64,000 nt of DNA, from assembly GCA_965250225.1 (NCBI GenBank), contig CBDFNQ010000032.1:50416-114415 (forward strand). Reading direction: 5' to 3'. The notes under the pieces are model-generated. The model did no database searches. It was given only the letters and a program-made list of their open reading frames with translations, and had not been told where the DNA came from. Positions within the stretch are counted from its first letter, which is position 1, and every line of letters begins with the position of its first letter. The position numbers and the translations under genes were made by a program. Shown piece after piece: positions 25,241 to 33,455 of this stretch. The DNA comes from CBDEUK01 sp965250225. GTDB lineage: Bacteria; Pseudomonadota; Gammaproteobacteria; Eutrophobiales; Eutrophobiaceae.

Positions 25241-26095
25241 ATGACAGAGTATTTGCAACGTGCCAAGTCGCTATTGGGCGAAACGAAAACCCTGCCAGTT
25301 CTGCCTGCCTCGGCCCAACGAATTATTGACTCAACGACCGATGAGTTCATTACCCTTAAAACGCTCGCTGGCTACATCGAGAAAGACCCAAGCATAAGTG
25401 CGCGCATTGTTGGATTAGCGAATTCTGCCTTTTACGCACAAAGAACTGAAATTCGCTCGGTAGAGGATGCGATCATCCGTGTCCTCGGTTTAGATCTTAC
25501 CCGTGGCATTGCGATTGGCATGGCTTGTTCTAGTGTCCTGGGTTCGGCGATGGCCACAGGGTTTAACCAGGAGCGATATTGGCGCTCGTCGCTCAGCCGA
25601 TCGGCGCTTTCGTCCTCAATCGCATCGACGTCTAGTGCCCTGGCGGATGATAAGTCGATGTGTTCATTGGCTGGTTTGTTATCGAACATCGGGCTATTGG
25701 CCGCAGTTGCGATTGCACCGAAGCAAACAGATCAGGCCATTCTCGCTAGCCATACGAACTTACGCGCCGAGATGGTTAGCGTTCTCGGTTGCGATTACTT
25801 GCATATCAGTGCGGCGCTGGCAGAGATTTGGACCCTACCGCAACCGATACAAGATCTCTTCCTTGCGCGAACGGAATTTATTGAACAAGATTCAGCATCG
25901 TTTCCGCCTCTGCATGCTTGTTTATATTTAGTCGATGCCTTGCATCAACACGATGCGCAAACGGTGCTAAAATTACCGTACACTCCACAATTGACCGAGT
26001 CGCTTGGTTTAACGCAAACGTTAATCGATATCTCGGTCAGCCACGAGGATGCAAAATCCGGAATTAAAGAAATCGCCAATGCCATTGCTGCGTAG
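25241..26095 (+). CDS. HDOD domain protein
   Basis: 284 residues forming essentially one HDOD domain (TLPVLPASAQRIIDS, YIEKDPSISARIVGLANSAFYAQ, VEDAIIRVLGLDLTRGIAIGMA). HDOD proteins are catalytically silent HD-like folds that act as scaffolds in signalling and often occur with c-di-GMP enzymes. The HD metal residues are not evident, as expected. It is convergent with the GGDEF-EAL gene, 34 bases apart, and shares the GC-rich composition of that block. Confidence 0.85.
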   Translation: MTEYLQRAKSLLGETKTLPVLPASAQRIIDSTTDEFITLKTLAGYIEKDPSISARIVGLANSAFYAQRTEIRSVEDAIIRVLGLDLTRGIAIGMACSSVLGSAMATGFNQERYWRSSLSRSALSSSIASTSSALADDKSMCSLAGLLSNIGLLAAVAIAPKQTDQAILASHTNLRAEMVSVLGCDYLHISAALAEIWTLPQPIQDLFLARTEFIEQDSASFPPLHACLYLVDALHQHDAQTVLKLPYTPQLTESLGLTQTLIDISVSHEDAKSGIKEIANAIAA

Positions 26096-26129
26096 AATTA
26101 GACTCTCGGGTGACTTTTCCTAGCTCGAC

Positions 26130-28454
26130 CTAGACCGCGATTTGGTTGACCACTTGTGGTAACAACTCTTGTGGAGAACCGAGTTCGTAGCCCTGTCCGT
26201 AATCCGCCCCCAGTTCTTTTACGGCATCTAGAATACCTTGGTTTTCAACGAATTCAGCGACTGTTTGGATACCCATGGCGTGCGCGATATCAATGATCGA
26301 CTTGACGAACATACGGTCAATATTATCGTTCAAGATATTGCGCACGAATGTACCGTCAATCTTTAGAAAATCGACCGGTAACGACCTTAAATAACCAAAC
26401 GACGACAGGCCGGAGCCAAAGTCATCCAACGCGAAGCGGCAACCCAAACACTTTAATCGTTCCATCATTTTCGAAGCTTCGCTTAAGTTTTTGATGATGG
26501 CGGTTTCGGTGATTTCAAAATTTAAGTGTCCTCGGCCAAGCAAGCCTTTGCCTACTTCCGTTTCGATAAATTCAATGAATGATTCGTCACATAGGCTGCC
26601 GCCCGAAAGGTTCACCCAATATGTTCGGTTTTCGTTAAATAGATCCTTATAGATGGGGGCAACCTTCAATAGTTGGGTGATTACCCATTGATCAATTTTA
26701 GTGTTCAAACCGTAACGCTCAGCGGATGGGATAAAGGCATTTGGTGGGATCATCTTGCCGGTTTCGTAATTACGCATACGCACCAGAATTTCAACACGTT
26801 CGCTGGAGTCCATCGCAGTATCGTTTAACGGCACGACCGGTTGCGCATAGAGAATTAGCTCATCGTTGTCGATCGCCTTGTGCAGGCGTTGGACCCAATG
26901 TAGTTCGTTACGTTTTTGTTCGACCGAAGTGGATTTCTCTTCGATCAGATAAACTTGATTGCGTCCGTTTTCTTTGGCAATAAAGCAACCCGCGTCGGCA
27001 CGCTGCATTATATCGGAGGTGTTCGCGAAAGTTTCTGAGACCGGCAACACGCCAATGCTCACGCCAATACGATGGGGAGAGCCCTCCCAATGAAACACCA
27101 ACTCTTCAATTTGTTTTCGGATATTTTCGCACACGCGTACTGCCTCAGATCCTTCACAGTTGCGCAACAGGATCGCGAATTCGTCGCCACCTAAGCGAAC
27201 TACTACGTCATCGGAATACACGGCGTCACTTAATATTGAGCTGATTTTTACCAACAATGCATCACCAGCGGCATGACCGCTGGTGTCGTTGACAACTTTG
27301 AAGCGATCCAGATCGAGGATACAGATGTTGTAGCTTTCACTGCGCGATTTCGTCGCCTCATTTGCCGCCTCGAGTTCATCGATTAATGTGCGACGGTTCG
27401 CAAGTCCAGTTAAGGCGTCATGTGTGGCCTGATATTTGAGTTTCTCAAGTGATTCGCCAATCCGTTTTTCGCGCTCGAATACGGCATCTTGCATTTGTCG
27501 GAAGGCTACCGCCAGGTCGCCAATTTCGTCCGCGCGATCGATGTCGATGTCGGTCGAGAAGTCACCATTTTCAAGTTTTTCCGCAGTCAACAGCAGCAGC
27601 TGTAATGGGCGGGTAATGCCGCGCGCCATGAGGTAGGTCACGCACAATGCAACCAACGCAATGATTACGAACAGACCGATCATTCGGCGCCAAAATTGTT
27701 GCAAGCCAGTCAGTGCATCTTTAACTGACCCAAACACGACAATGTTAAGTTGTGTGTTACCATACAACTCGGCGTAGCGCGCGATCAGATCATCAATGTT
27801 TACATCGTGACCTAATAAAGCGAGTTCTTCATTTACGGATAGGTCGTAGGAAGTGAATATTAGGGCCGGTGTCGGGCCAGTTTCGATCACTGCGATACGA
27901 ACGTCGTTGAGCAAAGAGGCGTTGGTGATGGTGGATTTCAACTCGGTAAGGCGGCGCGTCATACACAGCCAACCGATTCGTCGCGGTGCTTTTACTTCCG
28001 CGAGAACCACTTGATAGTATTCATCGCCGATGTGCGCCACGCGATGGATTTCAGCCAGACCCTGATTGACCACTTCGTCGCGAATTTCAAGCAATTTGTA
28101 TGGGACTACGGAATTGTTTCCTACAACTTCGCCGCCCACCCCGAAGTAGACCGCTTCTTGCGCATCAACACGCATTTTATGGTTGATTAGTGCACTGACA
28201 ATGGTTTCAGTATCGTGTTGACCAATCGCGCGGCGTAGGCCCCAATCATTCGCAACCGTTTTTACCGATGAGATGAGATTGCGGCGTTGATTCTTAGTGA
28301 TTCGCGCGATCGAGCTTTCAGTGATTTCGATTTTCTCAGCTAATGCACTGGTGATTTCGTGTTTTTGATAGTTGTATAATGAGATTGCGATGGCGGACAT
28401 CAACAACACGATCACCACCATAAAAGAGAAAAATATTTTTAAGTGTAACTTCAC
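26130..28454 (-). CDS. Membrane GGDEF-EAL c-di-GMP receptor enzyme
   Basis: 774 residues. Membrane helix near 7-29, a periplasmic sensor of about 230 residues that looks like a CACHE domain, a second helix near 260-281, HAMP linker, GGDEF and EAL domains. RLGGDEFAIL is intact, so cyclase activity is expected; I see no RxxD inhibitory site before it. The EAL half shows EILVRM in place of EAL, with NLSGGSL, FEITET, LDDFGSG, LKIDGTF, VAEFVE and GQGYELG, so the catalytic Glu, Asp-Asp and Lys are kept. It could make and cleave c-di-GMP. Third gene of the cupredoxin operon, 11 bases after the beta-barrel gene. Confidence 0.93.
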   Translation of the reverse strand: MKLHLKIFFSFMVVIVLLMSAIAISLYNYQKHEITSALAEKIEITESSIARITKNQRRNLISSVKTVANDWGLRRAIGQHDTETIVSALINHKMRVDAQEAVYFGVGGEVVGNNSVVPYKLLEIRDEVVNQGLAEIHRVAHIGDEYYQVVLAEVKAPRRIGWLCMTRRLTELKSTITNASLLNDVRIAVIETGPTPALIFTSYDLSVNEELALLGHDVNIDDLIARYAELYGNTQLNIVVFGSVKDALTGLQQFWRRMIGLFVIIALVALCVTYLMARGITRPLQLLLLTAEKLENGDFSTDIDIDRADEIGDLAVAFRQMQDAVFEREKRIGESLEKLKYQATHDALTGLANRRTLIDELEAANEATKSRSESYNICILDLDRFKVVNDTSGHAAGDALLVKISSILSDAVYSDDVVVRLGGDEFAILLRNCEGSEAVRVCENIRKQIEELVFHWEGSPHRIGVSIGVLPVSETFANTSDIMQRADAGCFIAKENGRNQVYLIEEKSTSVEQKRNELHWVQRLHKAIDNDELILYAQPVVPLNDTAMDSSERVEILVRMRNYETGKMIPPNAFIPSAERYGLNTKIDQWVITQLLKVAPIYKDLFNENRTYWVNLSGGSLCDESFIEFIETEVGKGLLGRGHLNFEITETAIIKNLSEASKMMERLKCLGCRFALDDFGSGLSSFGYLRSLPVDFLKIDGTFVRNILNDNIDRMFVKSIIDIAHAMGIQTVAEFVENQGILDAVKELGADYGQGYELGSPQELLPQVVNQIAV

Positions 28455-28465
28455 TTAAGTACGTG

Positions 28466-29701
28466 CTAAAACTGGTAGCGTAATTGCAGTTGAATATGTT
28501 TATCGCTTAGTCGTTCATTCTGACTAAATAAGGCTCGATAATCGCGATCCGATTCCAGGCGTGACAACTCCAACGCGGCCCGAAAGTTTTGATTAATCTG
28601 ATATTTGTAATTTAGGGTTATGCGGTGGCCGTTTTCATTGTTGGGGTCAATCGCAAGTAGAAAATCGCGATCCGCGATATCGAAGGCCTCGATGCGCGCA
28701 CTGAAACGGTGCTGATTCAATTTTTTTGAAACCAGCAGAAAAGCTGAGGTAAAACGGTTATCAACCGCTCCCGGGCCCATTAAGGTGTTGCCGTGCATTA
28801 TCTGAACGACGACGGTCCAGGTTTTGGCCGGTCGCGCCATTATGCCAAGATGATGGAACCGTGTGTCCCAGGCATATTGCCCGTCTACCAGGGCCAGTGG
28901 TTCGCCACGGTTATCGTAATACAAATACCGTACCTTTAATTTTCGCCTCCAATCCCAATCAACGCCAGCGTAGTAACCGATGCGATCATCGACCTCGACA
29001 AAAGGCTCATACTTTGGCGCTTGGCTATGGAATGGTGCGCCCGGTTGAATGACTGGTAACGGCGGGATGCGAATACTTTCGCCAAGTAAGGTCTGCCGAC
29101 TATGCGCAGTCCAACCGCGCCATGCGAGCATCGCGCCAGCGCTGTCATTGGCACCAAATCCAGCGGCAATTAGTGTAAATTTATGGGCGCTGATTGGTGC
29201 TCGACGCCAACTCCAGCGGCCCTGAACGCCAATCGTTCGAAGTTCTTCTCCGACCCAGGTATTTATAACCGATGGGGCTAGAGTGTAGATCGGTTGCCAA
29301 AGCGAATCCTTGTGCTCGAAAGAAATGGGCGCGTGAAATGCGCCGACCCGGTAATTTGACCGCCAGTTTGCGCGAGCTATCGGTTTGTATTGCCAAAAGG
29401 CCTGGGTAATACCTATTTTAACCTTTTCGCCGGTGTGGAGGGCTGTTTCAACCACAAGACGTGATTGTAGATTAAAGTCGTAGTGGAGTGCGCCTGCGCC
29501 ATGAAATAAAACATTATTATCACCCTCGCCAACGCGAAATTTCCCGAGTCGGCCCGATAGCCATGAGGTTTGCGCATCTTCGAAGTGTATAGTGCCATCG
29601 ATAAGTCCCTCCACCGACCAGCCGGGTTGATCGACGGCGGCGACCAGCGGGTGCATTGTGAAAAGCGCTAAGTAACAAGCGGTTCGTACATAACGTTTCA
29701 T
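28466..29701 (-). CDS. Outer-membrane beta-barrel protein of unknown function
   Basis: 411 residues from the ATG at 29701, chosen because it overlaps the cupredoxin stop as TAATG and opens a signal peptide (MKRYVRTACYLALFTMHPLVAA). Alternating strands such as WTVVVQIMHGNTLMG, HRFSARIEAFDIADRDFLLAI and the closing KHIQLQLRYQF with terminal Phe mark a barrel inserted by the Bam machinery. It looks like a porin-type or solute-recognising barrel, but I cannot name a family. Placed between a periplasmic copper protein and a c-di-GMP receptor. Confidence 0.75.
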   Translation of the reverse strand: MKRYVRTACYLALFTMHPLVAAVDQPGWSVEGLIDGTIHFEDAQTSWLSGRLGKFRVGEGDNNVLFHGAGALHYDFNLQSRLVVETALHTGEKVKIGITQAFWQYKPIARANWRSNYRVGAFHAPISFEHKDSLWQPIYTLAPSVINTWVGEELRTIGVQGRWSWRRAPISAHKFTLIAAGFGANDSAGAMLAWRGWTAHSRQTLLGESIRIPPLPVIQPGAPFHSQAPKYEPFVEVDDRIGYYAGVDWDWRRKLKVRYLYYDNRGEPLALVDGQYAWDTRFHHLGIMARPAKTWTVVVQIMHGNTLMGPGAVDNRFTSAFLLVSKKLNQHRFSARIEAFDIADRDFLLAIDPNNENGHRITLNYKYQINQNFRAALELSRLESDRDYRALFSQNERLSDKHIQLQLRYQF

Positions 29702-30633
29702 TAATAATCTTCCCAATCGTCGGTGAAATTTGGCGTAGGCAACGGCGCAACGGGTGAAAGCGTAATGGGTAGTGAAATTGTCAGTTGTTGTGTCGTTGAG
29801 TTAATTGAAACAGCTTGTGACCACATTTCATCCATTGACGGATGCCAGATCATGACTTCGTAATCGCCTTCAGCAACGTCATGAAATTCTGCGGTGCGAC
29901 CGGTGAGAAATCCGCTATAAGGTGTGTCGATAACGACAACGTAGCCGAGCATCCAATCGTGGATATTGCAGCCTAAGGACACGATGCCGACATTCGCCAT
30001 GATCTGTGTTTGTCGTTGGCGGCCGTTATACAGTGGCAATTCAAACGAGTTGGACGGAGAGAACGAGTAGACGTGATGAGCGAAAGCGTCCTGGTTCGGG
30101 AATTCTATTTCCGCGCCGGGTTGCGCGACTGTGATGAACGGGTGAAATTGCGCGTTGGATTGAATAATTTTTTTACTTTGTTGCATGCCTCGTATGGGCG
30201 TGTTTGACAGGAGCGCGACAACAACATGTGCGCTGTTGACCCCGGGTTCGGCGTCGAACGACACGTCGATACGAAGCGTCGGGACTGCGTCGGTGGTATC
30301 AGCCGCGACGGTAACGGCAGGGAACCCGATTGCGCCGCAAAGCAATGCGCCAATATAAAGTGACGCACGTGCTACTCTAGCAGATCGCCAATTATTGTGA
30401 GGTTCGTTAATAAAGGATGCTCGCCCTTGTCCAGTACACTCGGGTAAGACCATTCCTCCGAGGTTGGCAAGGCTTGGGAACTGGTAGAACCAGGTTTCCG
30501 GCCAGCGCAAGTTCCGCGAATCTAAATGTTGCGCCCGACACACGACAACACCCAAATCGCATCCCTTATACTGCGTCGCCGCGGAGCGCGTCCAAAGTTC
30601 TGCCAAAATAAAGTCATAAGAACCAATCAACAT
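29701..30633 (-). CDS. Cupredoxin-domain periplasmic protein (MauL/plastocyanin-like)
   Basis: Up to 310 residues; the start is uncertain. ATGs occur at 30633 and 30453, and the hydrophobic segment SLYIGALLCGAIGFPAVTVAA near residue 91 may be the real leader. The mature domain has the blue-copper pattern: His in FPNQDAFAHHVYSFSP and the Cys-x2-His-x2-Met loop in SLGCNIHDWMLGYVVV. Related proteins are annotated as methylamine-utilisation proteins, but no methylamine dehydrogenase is here. A carrier of electrons or a copper-based sensor in the periplasm is likely. First gene of a three-gene operon, coupled by TAATG to the barrel gene. Confidence 0.75.
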   Translation of the reverse strand: MLIGSYDFILAELWTRSAATQYKGCDLGVVVCRAQHLDSRNLRWPETWFYQFPSLANLGGMVLPECTGQGRASFINEPHNNWRSARVARASLYIGALLCGAIGFPAVTVAADTTDAVPTLRIDVSFDAEPGVNSAHVVVALLSNTPIRGMQQSKKIIQSNAQFHPFITVAQPGAEIEFPNQDAFAHHVYSFSPSNSFELPLYNGRQRQTQIMANVGIVSLGCNIHDWMLGYVVVIDTPYSGFLTGRTAEFHDVAEGDYEVMIWHPSMDEMWSQAVSINSTTQQLTISLPITLSPVAPLPTPNFTDDWEDY

Positions 30634-30880
30634 CGTCTATAAAGAGAACTAGATCATCGGCTTAGTGGATTGAAACTTTAGTCGATTAACAGATGAAGGT
30701 ACTGACATATATGACAAGTTAACTTTAATCTTGCTCTTAAATTTATGGAATAGCCATTAATTGCTATATCCGATTTAAGCCGAAATAGCGTATTAAGTCC
30801 TGATTGGTAATTTGAGGCGCATAATCCAGTGCCCAGATTTATCCTTCTTGGGGCGCCAAATATTTTTTGTAAGAATTAAA
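30634..30880. other. Intergenic stretch with no evident feature
   Basis: About 250 AT-rich bases between the cupredoxin start and the YegP terminator. I see no gene or repeat. It must contain the promoter of the cupredoxin operon, but no box is convincing. Confidence 0.4.
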
Positions 30881-30911
30881 AAAGCCCGCGTGATTTCTTA
30901 CTGCGGGCTTT
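30881..30911 (-). terminator. Intrinsic terminator of the yegP-like gene
   Basis: AAAGCCCGC (30881-30889) pairs perfectly with GCGGGCTTT (30903-30911) around a 13-base loop. Read on the minus strand, the stem is followed by TTTTTTAATTC. It lies 28 bases after the end of the minus-strand gene. Confidence 0.85.
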
Positions 30912-30939
30912 GTTCTAAAGTTAAATAAGAGTTTTCAGT

Positions 30940-31269
30940 TTATACTTCTTCTACATTTGCTCCTGCGGCATCTTTTTTGACACATTCAATTCCGTTGTCA
31001 CGACTGCTTGCTGAAGAGTAAGATTGGCTAGTACCAACGACTTCACTATTTCCAGCTTTGAGGTTAAACATGAATTTTCCTGCACTGGTTTCTTTTTTCT
31101 CATACCGGGCATCGTCTTGAGAATTTTTCTTTACTGATTCGATGCCATTCATGCAGCTTGCTTTGGCTTTGTAGCCTTCACTAGCCAGTATATTTTCGCC
31201 ATTACCAGCCTTTAAACGAAAACGACTTTCTCCCGCTTTATCAGTATAAACTTCAAATTTTGCAGCCAT
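30940..31269 (-). CDS. YegP-family protein (two DUF1508 repeats)
   Basis: 109 residues made of two tandem copies of the DUF1508 unit: KFEVYTDKAGESRFRLKAGNGENILASEGY with its NGIESVKKN closing turn, and KFMFNLKAGNSEVVGTSQSY with NGIECVKKD. Small cytosolic protein of unknown function, common in proteobacteria. Single gene with AGGAG before its ATG and its own terminator. Confidence 0.93.
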   Translation of the reverse strand: MAAKFEVYTDKAGESRFRLKAGNGENILASEGYKAKASCMNGIESVKKNSQDDARYEKKETSAGKFMFNLKAGNSEVVGTSQSYSSASSRDNGIECVKKDAAGANVEEV

Positions 31270-31456
31270 TTCTCTCTCCTGGATTAGTTAGTTTTAAGTG
31301 TCCTATTGAGTAAAACACAATCTATACATATCAACAACTCTCTTTAGAGATTAATCAAACTTACATTACTGAGATAATAAAAAATTATAACCCATTGAAT
31401 ACTATTGGAAATTTAGGATGATGCTCAATATATTCTCTGAACCAGAGAACCAGAAT

Positions 31457-32383
31457 TCAAGTTCTTTTCGGGTGTGCTATACGAATTCTGCCTTGTAACC
31501 CACCTGTGTGTATCGCAATGATTCTATAGTTTGGTTTAAAGTAATTTTTTTGAATTAAATCGAACAAACCAAACAACATTTTTCCTGTGTACACAGGTTC
31601 TAATGGAATTCCTGTTTCTCTCTGGAATGTATTCATGAATTTTAGTAATTCTTCATTGGTTTTGGCAAAAGCACCGAAATGGTAATCATGATTGATACGC
31701 CAGTTTTCTTTTTTTACCGATAATAATTTATTAATTTCTTGCTCAAGAAAGCGCTTTCCTTTTAATGCGGAAAAACCAAGTGCGGTGGTATGATCTGGAA
31801 GTGCCTGAGCGATACCAGCCAATGTTGTTCCGGTTCCACAGGGCAATATTATCTCATCGAATGGTTCTGAAATATCATCAACTAATTCCGCAATTCCTTT
31901 TAATGCCAGTTGATTTGCCCCGCCTTCCGGGATCCAGTAAGCAGAATATTCCTCAGCGGGTTTTGAATTATATTCTCGATAATTTCTTAATGTTCTGAAT
32001 TCAGAGCGACTGATAAAATGACATGTCATACCCCAGTTTTTTAAACCTTCAATGGTATGGTTGCCTTTACTATTTTCTTCTCCACGAATTAAGCCTGTAG
32101 TCTTGATGCCAAGTTCTTTTCCGATCCATGCAAGTGCGTGAAGATGATTGGAATAGGCACCTCCCATACTAACAATATGTGTATATCCAAGCTCCAGAGC
32201 ATGGGCGATAATATATTTCAGCTTACGCCATTTATTACCAGATATAACGGGATGTAATTTGTCATCACGTTTTAGAAATAGATTAAGCTTGTGTTTTTCC
32301 AGGAGGGGATGTTCTATTGTTTCTAATATTGAAGCAGCAGTGTTTATAGCCAGGTGCTTCTCCAAATCATTTAATAAAGTCAT
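31457..32383 (-). CDS. PLP enzyme, ACC deaminase / D-cysteine desulfhydrase family
   Basis: 308 residues, tryptophan-synthase-beta fold. The PLP lysine is in ISGNKWRKLKYI, near residue 51; SMGGAYSNHLHALA and LPCGTGTTLAGIAQ bind the cofactor phosphate. Members either open 1-aminocyclopropane-1-carboxylate or release sulfide from D-cysteine. The GGAYSNH serine fits both; D-cysteine desulfhydrase is the more frequent activity in gammaproteobacteria. Upstream of it on the same strand is hpt, 50 bases away. Confidence 0.85.
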   Translation of the reverse strand: MTLLNDLEKHLAINTAASILETIEHPLLEKHKLNLFLKRDDKLHPVISGNKWRKLKYIIAHALELGYTHIVSMGGAYSNHLHALAWIGKELGIKTTGLIRGEENSKGNHTIEGLKNWGMTCHFISRSEFRTLRNYREYNSKPAEEYSAYWIPEGGANQLALKGIAELVDDISEPFDEIILPCGTGTTLAGIAQALPDHTTALGFSALKGKRFLEQEINKLLSVKKENWRINHDYHFGAFAKTNEELLKFMNTFQRETGIPLEPVYTGKMLFGLFDLIQKNYFKPNYRIIAIHTGGLQGRIRIAHPKRT

Positions 32384-32433
32384 GGAAAGTAGTGGGTGAA
32401 GTAAGGCAAAATATTTTAAGACTAATAGACAGG

Positions 32434-32988
32434 TTATAAATCTTTTACTGCATAGATGCCATCGCCGTTTCGAAGATAATCCTTGTAATCCATGCCATAA
32501 CCAAAGACATAACGGTTAGGTACTGATAAACCTGTAAAATTAGCTTTTTCTACATTGCTTTCTCTTGACGTTGCTTTATCCACCAGAACAGCAGAATAAA
32601 TTTCCGAGGCGTTTAATTTATGACATTCATCAATAATGCAAGACAACGTGATACCCTTATCTAATATATCATCGATCACAAGTACCACGCGATCTTCCAG
32701 AGGGAGATGTGGGCTTCTCAGCCAGCTAATTTCACGACCGGTTGTTTCTCCGGTATAACGTGTGGCATGGACATAATCCAGTTGCAGGGGGAAATTTAAA
32801 CGAGGCAACAACATGCCTGTCGGTACGATACCACCGGTCATGATGCACAGGAGAATAGGATTTTTATCAGCCAGCTCAGCATTGATAGCTAAAGCCATAG
32901 CATTCAGAGCTGTTTCAACCTGCTCTTTAGAATAGAGTAGTTCGGCTTCTGCCATTACTTTTTTTATGTCTTTTATTTTTTCACTCAT
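32434..32988 (-). CDS. hpt: Hypoxanthine-guanine phosphoribosyltransferase
   Basis: 184 residues. Salvages hypoxanthine and guanine to IMP and GMP with PRPP, feeding the pool handled by GuaB and GuaA. The PRPP-binding motif VVLVIDDILDKGITL, the flexible loop near SWLRSPHLP and the C-terminal VFGYGMDYKDYLRNGDGIYAV are typical. Divergent from the small gene before the TonB receptor. Confidence 0.92.
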   Translation of the reverse strand: MSEKIKDIKKVMAEAELLYSKEQVETALNAMALAINAELADKNPILLCIMTGGIVPTGMLLPRLNFPLQLDYVHATRYTGETTGREISWLRSPHLPLEDRVVLVIDDILDKGITLSCIIDECHKLNASEIYSAVLVDKATSRESNVEKANFTGLSVPNRYVFGYGMDYKDYLRNGDGIYAVKDL

Positions 32989-33098
32989 GTAGAAAGCTCT
33001 TTTCTTTGACGAATAAAATATTTTTTGAGATTAAATTAATTGTTGAGCTAAATTATATATGTATACTGTTTATTTATAGAGAAGGATATTTATGAAAA

Positions 33099-33380
33099 AT
33101 GCATCTATTCTGTAAAAAATATACTTTATTGATCATACTCATACTGCTGTTCAGTCGTATGGGCGCTGTTGTACATGCCTCAGAACATGTATTACTGGAT
33201 GAATATGCACACTGCGCTATCTGTTCAGTGAATGATCACCAGTATGATGCATTAATTCCTAATGGTATTAAATCTGTTTTTACCTATATTGCTCAGGGTT
33301 CTGAACCTTACTCAAATCCTCTTTATAGGTCTTTATTTCTTCAAGCCTATCGTTCCAGGGCACCACCGTTTATTTCCTGA
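33099..33380 (+). CDS. Small exported protein ahead of a TonB receptor (DUF2946-like)
   Basis: 93 residues with a hydrophobic leader (YTLLIILILLFSRMGAVVHA), then a mature part rich in His and Cys (ASEHVLLDEYAHCAICSVNDHQ) and ending YRSRAPP, a tail common in small proteins that precede metal-uptake receptors. Likely periplasmic metal handling. The GAAGGA at 33081-33086 is better spaced to an ATG at 33092 that opens a seven-codon frame (MKNASIL, stop) than to this ATG; a single-base indel near the A runs would fuse the two. Confidence 0.65.
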   Translation: MHLFCKKYTLLIILILLFSRMGAVVHASEHVLLDEYAHCAICSVNDHQYDALIPNGIKSVFTYIAQGSEPYSNPLYRSLFLQAYRSRAPPFIS

Positions 33381-33455
33381 ATTAATAACTCTTTTTTTCT
33401 CCTGTATGTCAGTGATTGCAGAGTTTGCCTCGTTGTTATTTTGGAGATGAATCTC

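Noticed and set aside
24150..30700. Direct repeat of the tRNA-Arg 3' end as a right attachment site
   Set aside because: I found no second copy of the TTCGAATCTCTCC segment near the right edge of the GC-rich block.
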